Shown: one piece after another, positions 37,593 through 50,260 of the stretch
Position numbering within the stretch: the stretch's first letter is position 1
Layout of the letters: each line of letters opens with the position of its first letter
Assembly: GCA_030068075.1 (NCBI GenBank)
Contig: CM057836.1
Span: 71,399,788 to 71,463,787, forward strand
DNA from: Paguma larvata
Taxonomy: Eukaryota > Chordata > Mammalia > Carnivora > Viverridae
Direction of reading: 5' to 3'
Length of the DNA stretch: 64,000 nucleotides
Position numbers and translations under genes: made by a program
Notes under the pieces: model-generated
What the model saw: the letters and a program-made list of their open reading frames with translations, nothing else
Told to the model about the DNA's origin: nothing
Databases searched by the model: none

Positions 37593-40500
37593 TGGCCTTT
37601 CTCATCCATGCTGACCCAAGGCTGACCCAGCAGGCCTCCAGCTGCGGCCACCTCCAGTTATCTCCAGATGACTCTACAAACAAAAATGCATGATCTTCAA
37701 AGATTAGAACACAAACCAAACAGAGCCTTTCCATAACCATTCAGGAGTGGAAGAACTGCCAGAAAGAAGGTCCCTAGGTGGAACAAAGGTCGGCTCCCAG
37801 CCTAGTACAAGACACCAAGAAGCAAACACCCTGGTCTTAGTCTATAATCTCAACCCAGTGAGCGCACCCTTGGGACCCAACAAGACACACCCACTGTAGA
37901 CGGGAGGCCGGCCCTGCCTCGAGGGCAAGAATGCCCTCTCTCCCACAGGCAGAAGGCTTTCTCCTGGGGCTTGGCCACAGCGCCTGTCTCCAGCAAATGC
38001 TGTAAGCCAGGAGATCAGGGAGGGAGGATCAGGAAATCGAGGGCTAAAATCACTTAAACACAAGTGAAGAATTCCTTTTGGAAAAGACTGCAAATAATGC
38101 CTTCCTTCCTTCCCTGTCTTCTCCAAACAAACAAAATAGCCTGGGTCATCTACCCTCCTATCTGAGCAGAAGCAGACAGCCACGGGGAGACTGAGGACTC
38201 TGACTGCGGTGTCACGCAGAGCAAGATCACAGGAGGCTCCACAGAACCACCAGTGAAGGGAAATGCTGAATGTCAAACCAGCTTAGCCGATGAGGAACTG
38301 ACCTTTGGGGAAGAAAGTGCTGGTGCCAGCGATTATGCCTGGCTTAACACTTCCCTCAGCCACACGGCCTGCAAGTTTAACCCCTGGCTCTTGTCCTTGC
38401 TGGGGGCTGTGGAGGCCAAAAATGTTTAATGAATCCAGCAAAGTGATAAACTATGTTTGTGTTAATACCTTTGATTCCAGCCCCCCTCACTGCAGCGTTG
38501 GTATTTTAAGTGTCTTTTTGATCTACTACAAGTCCCTAGTAAGAGCCATCCAATAAACACACTGGGCTTAAGTCAGAAATGTTAAGACAGGCCCAGGACT
38601 CTGATCCTTCTGCCTGGTGGAATGCACAGCTAGAAGCGTATCCCATGCAGCCTGAGAAAAAGGTGAGGCAGGCCAGGTAGATCAGAGAGGTGCCCTTGAG
38701 GCCATAGTTCGCCTTAACTACAATCAGCCAGCGTCTGGCCCCAGCTCATGCCTAGTTATCAGCTCAAACATTTTCCAAAACAGCCTAGGTTTCCTGGGGG
38801 AGATGGCTGTGCCGATAGTTTGTTTATACACGGCGAGCTCCAGCTTGTCGAGAGGGCCGTATTATTCCTGCACTGGGGGAGTGCCCCCCCGCCCCCGGCT
38901 CTGATGCACCTTCCCCCTAGGATCTTCCAAGTCCCCCAGGACCTGAGCTGGGCCAGGCAGAAACTCCCCACCAGTCCACCCACGGTCTGGGCTTTCAAAA
39001 CCAGTCTGGCAGGCTGCCAGACCTGGGGTGGGGGCAGTGACTGACAGGCTGGTTATTGGAAAGCTCCCATCATTAGCCTAGGAATTTTGTTTGGTTCCCA
39101 TGGTGACCTTCACTACAAGTGCACTGACTAAAGCACAAGGAATCTGTTACCTAAAACCAGTGCCCCTGGAGCCCCAGCTTTGGGAACCATGCTTATCAGC
39201 GGTCCGGTCCCCTTGACCCCATATTCCTGCCCCTCCCCAGTGGAGCCTCCCAGCTGCCTCCCCTTGCTGGGACGAGGAGGAAGGACGAGCACAGGCAACT
39301 TCCAGCTCACACAGGAGACCGCTCACATTCCACCGCCTGGCTGCCTTGGAACCCAGGTCCAAATAGGGAGTTTGCTGCCCCCCTGAGGCCCCCTGCAGGC
39401 TGGCCAGGGACAGCCCAGCCAGCACATGTGTCCAGGGCTTAGTCAGAAGCCCTGAGGATTTCAGGAAGCTGCTCAGGGTGTCTGGTTGCCCCCGTGCCAG
39501 GTTCGCACTGTCCCCGCAGGGCCATCAGTCTCTGCCCCATCACGTTTCTGCCTTTTAAACCCGAGCTCCGTTAACTAAAGGTCATCCCACAGCACAGAAA
39601 TCAAGATCCTCTTTGCTTTTGCTTCCTAATCCCTGAATTTAGGGGGATTTTCAGAAGTTCAGCTCCATGAGGGCTGGGTTTTTCTCCAGGAGTCTCCAGA
39701 CTGCCTGTAGGAACAGTGGCCTCCGGTGCAGCTAAGGAATCTTGACGCCTTCCCACGGGGCCTCCTGCCTCGGCCCGAGTCTCCCTGCCCTCCCTCGAAC
39801 GGCACCCTCCTCAGCTCCGGGCCCGTCACGCGCCCTGTCCTCAGCTCCCACACTGCTGTCTTACACTGTTGGTGCGCCACCTTCCAGAACCCCCCACACG
39901 GGTGCCCTTGAGCATGCGAGACCTTCTCTTGCCTGAGTCTCACGACAGACCTTGGAGGCAGAGGGAGGCAGGACAGACGTCTTTGGCAGAGGAGCAAGCT
40001 GCCGGAAGTGGCACAGGTTAAGAGCACGACCGGTGAGGGCAGGAGCCTAACTGTGCCCTCACGTGGGGACAAGCTCACGTGGAAAGGGCGCCATCCCGCC
40101 CACCAGCATGTCGCCCGTGCCAGACCTCCTCCACACTTGACGTGGGTCTGCCAGCCTCTTCCTTCACTAAGAGCCTCCAGGAGTCAATGCACAGGCAGGT
40201 TCTAGGGAAAAAAGCCTCTGAGAGGCCTCAGCCACTTAGGACCACACTGTGGGGAGCTCTTGGTGGCATACAGACCTCGCTGGGGGCACTGAGGTCAGGG
40301 TCAAGGGGGTCTGATCTTTCAGTTTGGCCGCAATGATATTTACTGGACCGGCTGTTGAATTCTCTGCCGTGGCAACAGCTGGAGCCACACGCAGCTTGTT
40401 CCCGGCGCAGGGAGCAGCTGGAGGAGCAGGATGCGGCTTCAATTGAAAGAGCAATGACATTTGTCAGTGCTCCCTGGCCGGTAATGGACTCAATGACATT

Positions 40501-41004
40501 TCCTGCTAATCCACGGGTTTCTGTCCTCTGCGGTTTCATCTGTGGGGAATAGTATTGCCTTATTCGCAAAGAGTCACGGTCATGCTCTACGGTCACCCCA
40601 CAGAGCTACATGGTAGGTGAATTGTCCGCACCCACTCCCAACCTCTTGTATATGTATTTTTTTTTTAAGGTTGATTTTTTTTTTTTTTTTTTTAAGATAA
40701 CAGAAATGCAGGGACTGGGAGTCTCAGGAAGGGCAGGTGCGCGGCATGACGGTCCCCTGCCCTGCTTCCATCAGGACAGCTCTGCTCCCCTCTGCTCCCG
40801 CACAGTCTCAACTGGCACGTAAGATTTCACCTGGGAAAAGGACTTGCTGATAAAACCATGTGTGACACCAGGCCTCGCCTCTCTTTCTGTGACACCCGTT
40901 CTGACCTGGGGGCAGGGCGAGGAGCCCCTCCCCAGCCTAGGATTCTAAGATTTTCTTCAGGAAGGTTTCTTTTTCATCAAAGCCTGACAACACAGCGTGC
41001 ACAT

Positions 41005-41005
<1 letters not shown>

Positions 41006-41051
<46 letters not shown>
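41006..41051. repeat. (CA)23 microsatellite
   Basis: An uninterrupted CA run of about 46 bases in intron 15. It is long enough to be length-variable between individuals. Confidence 0.97.
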
Positions 41052-41054
<3 letters not shown>

Positions 41055-42627
41055 CTGGCAGCCCACCCTGCCTGACAGTTGTAAGGACGGAGCTAAGAAA
41101 ACAGCGAGGTAACTGGTACTGGAAGAGGAGGAAACTTGGTCCTCTGTGTATTTTCCTCAAAAGTGCAAAATGAACTTCTACACAGTAGGTCTTGCTGAAT
41201 TGTGCTTGGGATTCATGAGACAAGGTTAACCCGTCTCTCGTCCGCGCGCACTATTTCGTCTGTGTTGCAGTATTCCCTCAGTGACCTGCCTTTTCAAGCG
41301 AACTGATCTGGGGGCTCCCTCTCAGTGGGGTCCCCTGGGGAGCTTACAGTAAGGGCACTCTGCTCCCAAAGCACCTTTCTCGAGCCCTGGTGAGGACAAA
41401 GCCATCCCGCAGACTCCACAGGCAAAGCTTCCCACAGCATCCTCAGAAGGAGGCCAAAGGCACAGGAAAGCCGGCTCTGCCCCCTGATGGGCCAGGGATG
41501 GACAGACGTGGACGCCCAGGCTCCCTACACGAAGGGAAGCTCCTTGGGCTGGGACGATAGCGGCTTCCCTCTATTACCTGACTTGGCTGTGGCACCCACC
41601 AATTCCCCCTAATTCTTTATGAGCCTGTCTTCACTGCCAGGGTGAGTCTGCCCTCAAGGTAGCCAGGACCCTGCTTCTTTCTGCTGTCTGAAGCAGGGCC
41701 ACCCTTCGCTGGTTCCACATAGCCCTCCTTCAGACCCAAAGGTAGAACACGGTGGGAATGGGGGCGCTCAGGGACCCCCCTCATGCCGGGTGCACAGGAT
41801 TCAGATAAACAAGGTCTATTGTGTCCTGTGTCACGTGCCTGGGTGGAGGAGGGCAGAAATCAAAAGATGACTGGCCTCCTCCTCATTCCCTCCTGCAGGG
41901 CCATGCGCCCTCCTGCCTCAGCTGGTCCAGCATGGCTCTTGTTCCCCCGTGTCCTAGTTGGGTGGCAGCGGGTCCTCTCTGTATAGGTGGGGGCAGAAAA
42001 GTCTAGTCCTGTCCACCCACCATGGCCTGAGCCAAATGCAGCATGAACCCTATTCCAAAGAGAGGGGCATCTGGGCGATGTGGCAAAAAGGGGGTACAGA
42101 GGAGCTGAGGATGGAGGGAGAGGCCAGGATGGCTCTGGATGAGCGAACCCCTTTCCTCCAATGCCAGTGGCCTGCTTGGATGCAGGAGGATGGCTCACTT
42201 GGCCTCCAGCCATGTTAGAATCCCATCCTTGGCTGGCTGTGCCAGGGTTATGATTAAGTTACATAAGTCAGTGTCCCCATGAGGCTCAAATGCAGAGCCC
42301 AGGGTGGCGGGGGGCAGAGGGGAAGCAGCTCGAGCACATGCACTCGAGCACAGTCTCCTCTGGTCCCCAGAGCTCGCGTGGAGCCTGCCGCTGCCACAGA
42401 GAGCTCACCACTCCCCATCTGACACTTCCTGGTACAGAACGGCAGAGCCATTCTCTGACCCCACACGTCCTCCTCGCCCCACCTGGACCCTCCAGCCAGG
42501 GGACTGTGCGTGCGGCAGGCACTTCATCAGTACGTGCTGGCTGGCTATGTGGCAGGGTGAGGTGTGCCTGGGCACCTGTGACTGCGGCAGGCGGGCCCCA
42601 GCCCAGTCGTGTCCACAGGGAACTCAC

Positions 42628-42788
42628 TTGAAGTTCTCGGGATACTCTGTGATGGCCATGTTGATGACGTCCAGGGCATGCTGGTAGTGTTTCTGGGCAG
42701 AGAAGAGGAGTGCCAGCAGGTGGAGGGCGTTGGCATCATCCCTGCACACTTTCAGGGCCTCCTGCAGCTGCTCCATGGCACTGGAGAT
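42628..42788 (-). CDS. TTC7A: TTC7A exon (human exon 15)
   Basis: The acceptor is tccggcag and the donor GTGAGT. The exon starts at phase 0 with [20 protein letters not shown], then [20 protein letters not shown] and [13 protein letters not shown], and ends with AA of an asparagine codon. It covers about residues 547-601. Two TPR units are plain: [23 protein letters not shown]... and [20 protein letters not shown], with the alanine at TPR position 8/20 and the closing proline. Confidence 0.97.
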
Positions 42789-43159
42789 CTGCCGGAGAAA
42801 ACCGCCAGTTCAGTGACCTTCTCCAAGGCCCAAGCTCCCCCAGGACTTTGGTGCCGGTGCCTGCCAACGAGGGCACAGCGGACTCAAGTGAGCCCTGGGC
42901 CGTGGGTGGGGAGGGCTGGTGCTCTGTGAGAAAACACACCCCAATGACACAGCAAGAGGGATCTGCTGTCCCAAGTCGGGCTCGGGAAGTCACTGCTGCT
43001 CAGGCCTAAAGAGCGACAGGTTTATGGTGTGGCACAAAAGATTCGGGCAGATGCTGGGGCTGTATGAAAACTACTCAGGTCACGAGCTGCAGACCGAGAG
43101 GTGGCCTCCTCCCTGAACGGTTTATGTGGTGATGGAGGCTGACAAAGCCACTCAGAGGC

Positions 43160-43600
43160 TCACGGTGGCAAGAGCTTAGGCCCTGGCGTGAGGTGAGGGC
43201 ATGGGTCCCAGCTCAGCCACTGCCTAGCCAGACGCTTCAGGTAGCCTCTCTGAGCTGCAATTCTTAGCCATCAAAATGAGGGGGGCGCCTGGGTGGCTCA
43301 GTCGGTTAAGCATCCGACTTCAGCTCAGGTCATGATCTCATGGTCTGTGAGTTCGAGCCCCGCGTCGGGCTCTGGGCTGCCAGCTCAGAGCCTGGAGCCT
43401 GCTTCGGATTCTGTGTCTCCCTCTCTATCTCTATCTCTGCCCCTCCCCAGCTAGTGCTCTGTCTCTTTCTCTCTCAAAAATAAAAAAATAAATTAAAAAA
43501 AAGAAAGCAAAAAAAAAAAAAAAGACAAAAAAAAAAATGAGGATAATGGGCATGCCTATTACAGCAGCTGAGAGGGTGAGATGACGTAGGAAAATGTCCG
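43160..43600 (+). repeat. MIR element interrupted by a SINEC
   Basis: The MIR reads 'cccagctcagccactgccta', then 'ctctctgagctgcaattctt' and 'catcaaaatgagg'. It continues after the SINE as 'gaggataatgggcatgccta'. The middle 43282-43533 is the younger insertion. Confidence 0.75.
43282..43533 (+). mobile_element. SINEC (feliform SINE) nested in MIR
   Basis: The best-preserved SINE of the window: head 'gggcgcctgggtggctcagt', body 'gttcgagccccgcgtcgggc', then a long A-rich tail with interruptions. The target duplication aaaatgagg is present at about 43273-43281 and 43534-43542. Confidence 0.97.
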
Positions 43601-45838
43601 CACCGAACTGGACATGAGTGAAAACGTGCGTTTCCCTCCTCAAGCCCCCGCAGCCTAGGCAGCGAACAAGCAGGCAAGACTTCCTTCTCACCCTGAGGGA
43701 TGTGTTCTCTCATGCCCTCAGCACTGGTGGCCGCATTGGCTCTTGCAACCCTATCCACATCAGGGCTCTACCCTCCCAGGAAGCTCGAGAGTCTTTTCTA
43801 GAAAGTCTTGCTCCTTACCAAACCTTGGACGTGGGCCTCCCATGCTCCATGGGGGGCCTATGGTCCCTGATATACCTGGCCCCATCCTGGGGTCCACCCA
43901 GCCTCTCACCTGCTGTGAGCACTAGTGCATTAGTCCCACGGAAGCCTGGGGAAAGTTCAAGGGAAGTGAAGGAAGCTAAGTGGTCACTGGTTCCTCTTGT
44001 CTGTGTCTCCCCCTAAGGCTACTCCTCCCTGGTGATTCTCCACAGCACCCCATTATCCTGGGCTGAGCATCCAAATCCACAGCTGTCACTGCTCAGGCAG
44101 CCATCTATGCTCCGAGCGAGATGGGCTAGAGGGCTTCAGAGATTCAGGCAGGCCAGGTTTAGCTTAGAGTCTTTTCCCTGAGGCTCCCAAGGTCTGAGGT
44201 CCCCAAGGAAAATGGGTGCCGGGCTCCACTGGTCTGGCCCTGCCATCTCTCTGGAGGAAAGACACCCTTCACCAGAGGTGGCTGAATAAGGAAAGATATT
44301 ACAAAATGCATCATCAAAAGTTTATCGTGAACTTGAAGGCTAAAAATACAGTGGTCTCGGGTACTTCTGACCGTGTTCCTTGCAAAACCAGAGCAGAGTG
44401 ATGTTCGTTGGGGAGAGCGGCAGAGAGGTAGCAAGTGCCTCACCCAAGGCCTGGAAGTCCAGAACCATGGACACAGTGGGGAGAGGGGCTGGGACAGGTG
44501 GTAGCAGCCTAGAGGTGAAGGCAGGAGAGTTGGGGGGGGGGCACAGATGCAAGAGGAAGGGAGAGAAGCAACAAAAGAGAGAGAGAAGGAGGACAGGGCC
44601 ACTGGGGAGAAAAAGGCTGAGACAGAAGACCGGGAGAGATGAGTGAGGGGTCCAGTCAGGGTACACATGGGCGCTAGGACGAGGGTATGGGCATGGGGGT
44701 CCCAGTGATGGGAGTAAGGGTGCAGTGAAGAGAAAAGCCAGGCTGCTGCAGAGCTTGAGAGGAAGGTCAGGTGAATGGCAGCATGAAGCACCTGGGTGAC
44801 CCCAGAGCCAGGAGAAACAGGTCACTGAACTACCTGAACACAACACCAGAGGCTAGGAGATGACACGGACCAGGAGGCCCAGTGCAGGCTGACAGAGAAG
44901 CCTCCAAATGAGTCAGGACACATGATCCTTAGAGCCGCATGGCATGTCTTAATGGGGGCAGAGTGGGCTCTGGAGCAGAAGCCCGGCTTCGGTGCTGGCT
45001 TAGCTGAAGTTCGGCAGCGTCCCAGTTCCTCTAGTATAAAACGGGGCCAAGGGTACCCTCCTCATCAGACGGAGGGCTCACCCAGGTCAGTGGGGGGTAC
45101 AGCAGCACCCACGTTTGCCAGGGCTGCCATCACCTGAACCGCTAGAGGACGGAGGCTCTACTGGCTTCTCTCCAACTGTCCAGAGGCCAGCCCGGTTCCC
45201 TGTGGTGCAGGTATGGAGACCTGTGCCGTGGGCGTCAAGGCTGTCTGCAGTCCCCGAGCAGTCCAGAGCCCAGCTCACTGGGTCAAGGCCAAGAGATCCT
45301 GCTTTGGAGGCCGGGGGTGCACACCGAGCCCCAGCATGTGTGAGGCACACACATCCAAAGCAGACTCCCAAGGGCCTGGGGGAACGGGGAGACCTGACTC
45401 TTTTATGCAAGGTGACCCACTGGATGGACGACTGCCTGGCCTTACTCCCTGGACACACCGGTGTCCTCAGGGCACCAACAGCTCAGCTGCTCAGCTTGGG
45501 AGAGAAGGTGGGTTGGGTGGTGGCAGTAGTTCCAGTGGGGCCAAGGTGGCCAGGGCATAGGAGGCCCTACCAGGCCTACAGTACTGCCCACAAGGCCAGG
45601 GGCAAGCTCTGGGGTCCACAGAAACAGCTCCATGTATCAGTCGCTCTACTCTCCTGGATCCGTGGAGAAAGCCTGGTGGGAGGTGAGGACATAAATACTT
45701 CCTGTGGTCACTCATCAACTTCTCAGGAGACCAAAGTGTTCAAGGGGGGGTGTGAGGACAGAGAATAATCCCATGGGCTCTACTGCATTTTCTGACTTAC
45801 TCCTTACTAGGTCTCCCTCTGAGGTGGCAGATAACAGT

Positions 45839-45863
45839 TAAAAAACAAAACAAAACAAAACAG
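45839..45863. repeat. (CAAAA)n repeat
   Basis: Four to five CAAAA units; a simple repeat. Confidence 0.9.
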
Positions 45864-45960
45864 AGACTGAGCGAGATCGAGTCACTTGCAAAGGGTCACG
45901 AGGCTGGTAACAGCAGTGGTGCCAGGAGCAGACCCGCAGCCCTCGGGGACCTGGGAGTTA

Positions 45961-46080
<120 letters not shown>

Positions 46081-46740
46081 TCAGCAAGGACTGAGCACCC
46101 AATGTGTGATGTGTGCTTCCAGTGTGCCAGCCCTGTGTTGGGTGCCACAGGGCAAAATGTCAAGGGTTCTCAGAGGGTGCCGGCGGGCGATGATGGCATC
46201 AGCACTCTGTGGACAGCAGCTCCAAGACAGCTGGCTCTGCCGAGGTTGGGGGTCATCGGGGAGGGGAGGACTGGGGGATGGGGGCTGCCCCTCACCTCTG
46301 GGCAACTGGTGGCCTGGCTGAGGCTCTGTGGTGGCCTTGTACAGAGCCCAGAGCCTGAGCTCTCCATCGCAGGACAGAAGGGAACACTCCCACGGGTGGA
46401 AGGCCTGGGAATGGCCTCTCTGGGAGAGAAGCCTTGGGAACGAAGGGCTGGCCTGGGTAGCTCAGCGGGGGTTGGCGGGGATGGGACTCTTCTGCCTCTC
46501 TGGGTTCAGGAACAACCTGCCCCAGAGAGGGGGTGGATATGCTACGTGTTCCCAAGAAGACAGCACAGGAGTCCAGGGCAGGCCCCAACCCAGCAGTCTC
46601 CCACGTCAGTCCTCAGACGGAGTACAACGCACAGGGCTGGGAGGGCAGAGCCCTGCACCAGGGTGCCAGAGGAGCCGGAGAAGGATGCTCTGTGGGGCCC
46701 GAGGCTGGGGTGGAGTCAGGGGCTTAGCAGGATGGGGCCA

Positions 46741-46763
46741 AGGGAGGGAGGGAGGGAGGGAGG
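46741..46763. repeat. (GGGA)n repeat
   Basis: Nearly six AGGG units. The plus strand is G-rich and could form a quadruplex. Confidence 0.9.
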
Positions 46764-47140
46764 GCCGCCACAGGGGAGGGGCTTCTCTGGAATCCCTTCC
46801 TCTCTTTCCCTCCAGGACCCCACTCTGGCTGAGGACTGGGGTGGGGGGTTCTCACAGCCCTGGTGTTGAAGACTTGAAGATGGGCTGGGAGGAGGCAAAT
46901 ACCAATTCTGAGCCCCTGCTACTAATACAAGGGGCATCGCTAGCTTTATCTCACATAATTATCACAACAATAATGAGCTGTTATTCCCATTTTAGAGGCT
47001 TAAGCTCCAGAGGGCAGGGGCTAAGCCTGGGGGCACTCTACCTGCCCAAGAAGCCGTGAGAGCCTGGGTTTCCTGGTCAATCAAATGGGGATGGAAAACT
47101 TCGTTCGGTCTACACCAGAGGATCCACTGAGATAAAGCAC

Positions 47141-47172
47141 GCGGATGTGCCACCTCGCGGATGTGCCACCTC
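47141..47172. repeat. perfect 16-bp tandem duplication
   Basis: gcggatgtgccacctc occurs twice, head to tail, at 47141-47156 and 47157-47172, without mismatch. It lies 36 bases from the exon at 47208, on its donor side. Confidence 0.95.
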
Positions 47173-47207
47173 GTGCCTCTGCTGTGTGTGGGGGCGGGGG
47201 TCCTCAC

Positions 47208-47265
47208 CTCTCCAGTGTCTGCAGTGCTTTCCGGTGCAGTTCATCTTGCTTGGATTTCAGAGTCG
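47208..47265 (-). CDS. TTC7A: TTC7A exon (human exon 13, 58 bp)
   Basis: The acceptor is tcctacag and the donor GTGAGG. Two bases complete an alanine codon, then TLKSKQDELHRKALQTLE and AG of an arginine codon. It covers about residues 504-523. This short exon codes the helix of a TPR; the pattern is LHRKALQTLERAQQL across the junction with the next exon. Its phase fits both neighbours exactly. Confidence 0.97.
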
Positions 47266-48339
47266 CTGTAGGAGACAAGATGGAGACGAGCCATGAGGGG
47301 CTGCTGACGGGGTGCAGACCCAGCCCCGCCCCATCTCAGGGCACTCAGGCTCTGCAGGGAGAGGCTCGCCGGGGCCCTATCTGGCCAGTGCTTGCACTCA
47401 AGCGACTCCGGACTGATGCCTCCCACCGCCCTAGTTCCCAGGGGAGGGTGTGGGGCGTCCACTTGGCCCCAGCTTCCCGGCGTGTTTCTTGCCACACCAG
47501 GCAGGGCCTTCCACTCCTTTGCTTCTCTGCCACCTGAGCCTTGAGAAACGGGTTACCATCACAGGCCTCCTTGGGCTTCCTTACCCACAGGCTTCTTTTT
47601 TAGCCACCTGAACACATGTTAAGAGTTATAGTTTAAGGGAAGGTGTTTGAAGCCTTAGCTGCAGACTAAACTACCTGGGAAGCTTTAAAATGACTGTCAT
47701 CCAGGCCCCAGTCCAGCCCTGGTCAGATCACTCTTCCAGGTTTGGGGCCGGGGCCCCATAACTCCCCTTCCTGCAAGGATACAGAAGTAGGTGGACTGCC
47801 TCACCAATAGGGGGTGTGCGGGGGGGGGGGACATGCGGCTGAGCTGGCGGGGTTGGGGATAGAATGCCAGGTTTGGGGCGGCTGGAATGGAATCCATCCA
47901 CCAAGCACAAGTATTTACTAAGCACCAACTCTGTACCCAGCAGCATGTCATGTGTCAAGGGGGGGTTTACAAGACCTTAGAAGGTCACGGCAGTGCTGAG
48001 GGCAGAAGGGCAGAAGCAAAACAGAATAAAGACGCCATGGGGTTCGGGCAGGCAGCACGGCACAGACTACAAGCACTATGGGACTTCTAGAGGCAGGTGT
48101 GAGCCCTGCTGAGGAGCCAGGGCCTGGGAGGGCGGGGAGAACTGGGTCTGTGAAGAGGTGTGTGTAAGAGTGTGAAGTCTGGGTTAAAGACTGGAAACAG
48201 GACTGACGGGGTATGTGTGGGTGCGTGTGTGTACTCAATGGAGAGGTGTTGGGGGGTAGGCACTGGTGGGACAAGGTGCCTGGGAGGCTGCTGAGAAGTC
48301 TCAGCCCCCCAGCGGATGCCCCTAGGCGGCAGCACTCAC
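47266..48339 (-). other. TTC7A: TTC7A intron 12 (about 1.1 kb)
   Basis: A short MER5-like DNA-transposon remnant lies near 47645-47740. A G11 run lies at 47821-47831, and (GT)-rich stretches near 48211-48235. A weak 'tatttactaagcaccaactc' remnant (MIR/L2-like) lies at about 47909. Confidence 0.8.
47645..47740 (+). mobile_element. MER5-type hAT DNA-transposon remnant
   Basis: 'ctacctgggaagctttaaaa', followed by 'gtcatccaggccccagtcca', resembles the MER5A/MER20 consensus ('cacctggggagctttaaaa', then '..cctgggccccac'). Only one half is present; family is from memory. Confidence 0.55.
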
Positions 48340-48457
48340 CGTCAGTGGCCTGCAGGCTGTAGGTGAGACCCAGTGCCAGGTAGCCCTTGGAGAGGAACTC
48401 CCCGGCTTCCTCCCTCAGGTCGATCACCATTGTGGCAAAGCGCTCTGCCTCCTCCAG
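48340..48457 (-). CDS. TTC7A: TTC7A exon (human exon 12)
   Basis: The acceptor is tctttgcag and the donor GTGAGT. Phase 0: [20 protein letters not shown], then [19 protein letters not shown], and the first base of an alanine codon. It covers about residues 464-504. The pattern AERFATMV...[14 protein letters not shown] is a TPR whose small residues (G, A, G) match the packing positions. Confidence 0.97.
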
Positions 48458-50144
48458 CTGCAAAGAGGACAGGCAAAGGTCAGTGGGGGGGCGGGGGGCG
48501 GCTTTCCTGGCTTCAGTCACCAGCCTGGGACACTCAGAACTACAATTCCTCATGTGTGGGCAGCACAACCAGAGGCCAGGGTAGCTTGTCTGAGACCACA
48601 CAACCACACAGTGGAAGGATCAAGGCTGTTTCCTCTCTATCGGCGACACCCTGGAACTCCTCCCTGCAACCCAAGGACCTGTGTTCAGTGACAGAGGGGA
48701 AAACTTCCCTTGCCCCAGTCATTCTGGCTCCCCAAAGATGACTCTGCCTAGGGCATGGACCCCGGACCAGGCCAGTTGGTGATAGCTCCTTTCATCAGCT
48801 GGCCTCTGTAGTTCCTCTGTGTGTCCCTGCCCTGGGCGGCAGAGAGAGGGAAGCAAGGGCCAGTGGGGGTGGGTGGGTGGGAGTGAGCAGGGCTCGGGGA
48901 CTGGGCCTTGGGGACACCGCCCACCCTGCAGAGTGGGCAGGCTGCCACTCTGGCTCTGTCTGTGAGCTGGCTCCCTGACACAGGGAGCTCAAACTTTTCA
49001 GGGGAAAAAGGCCTGAGGCTGTTTTTGTCCTGGGAGCAGGAAGAACTGTTCCAGTCGGAAAGGAACCAACTGGCGCAGGTCACGTGCATACACCATCATA
49101 CATGTCACGGGACATGAAGAGGGGCTCCCACAGCGGTCAAGCTAGGCGGGGAGACAGGGGACAGCTGGGGGATGGTCTCAGTTGTGCCCGCTCATGGCCC
49201 ACAGGCCTTGAGGAGGCCCCCCTCCCTCCTCCTCAGCCCAGGAATGGCATCTGCCCACGTGCCTGGCATGGCAGTGTACTGGTGTTAGTGTTCCTGAGAA
49301 CAAAGATGGAGACCGCTCCACAGCTAGGGGGCTGAAGGGATCACACCCCAAGCCCCCAGCAGAGGTCCATAAAGTCAGACAACCAGGAAGCTAGATTCAA
49401 ACCCAAGCTGGCTTCTGGCACTCACGCCAGTGCTGCTCCTGCCCTATTCTTGTCCCTGCCACCCCACCCTGGCAGGAGAGGGGCAGCTCTGTACATCTTG
49501 TGGCCTGACCACTGGGCGCAACCGGGGCGCCGGTGGACCCTTCCTCCCTGGAACGTGGAGTTGAGATCCGGAGACAGAGGCCAGCAGCAGAGGGGAGATG
49601 AGCTGGGGGAGTCTGCCCTTTGCATTCAGCTGGGGTACGTTCTTGCAGGGAAAGGGCTGAAGAAGCAGAGAGCCCACTGTGCAGGAAGGGAAATAACAGA
49701 ACCCAAACACAAGGAAGTAGAGCACGTGAGCTGACAGCCCAGGCAGAGACGGCGGGTGGGGGGCTGAATCCCTGTGTGGCCTGCCCACCATCCCTGACCA
49801 GGGTAGTGCTCCAGCCCCCTCGTGGTGGTGCTCTGGCCGCTAGCCTGGACGGCAGGCCACCTCCAGGTTGTTGGGCTGGTCACTGAGAGGAATAGAAGGT
49901 CCAGGGACCTAAGCTCTAACACCATCAGGTCCTGGGATTCACGGTTTCGAGGAGGCCATAGCTCAGGAAACCCCTCAGCTGCCTGCACCCGTCTCAGCTG
50001 GCTGGTGTGCAGCAGGGGAGGGGGGGGGGGGAGGGATCCGAGGCTGTGGCAGCTAAGATCTGGTCCAGCAGGACCAGTGGGGGTGGGGATGGGCTCGGGG
50101 GCCTGAAGTCAGAGCCAGGTTGAGAGAAAAGCACTGGAAGATGG

Positions 50145-50260
50145 GCCCCCAGACCCAGGCTCTGATCCTTGCCTGGCACCTGACAGCTGTGGGGCCTGGA
50201 GCAAATCACTTAATTTCTGTGCCCCAAAGGCCCTCTTCTGCAAAATGGGGAGCCGGACCC
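50145..50260 (+). repeat. MIR element
   Basis: 'gagcaaatcacttaatttct' followed by 'ctcttctgcaaaatgggg' is the usual MIR core and 3' half. Confidence 0.6.

Noticed and set aside
39730..39910. CpG island or alternative promoter in intron 15
   Set aside because: CpG is only mildly raised over a short length, and no TATA, Inr or exon pattern is convincing.
37387..41051. CRISPR-like or satellite arrays
   Set aside because: The repeats are microsatellites and SINE tails; no spaced direct repeats exist.
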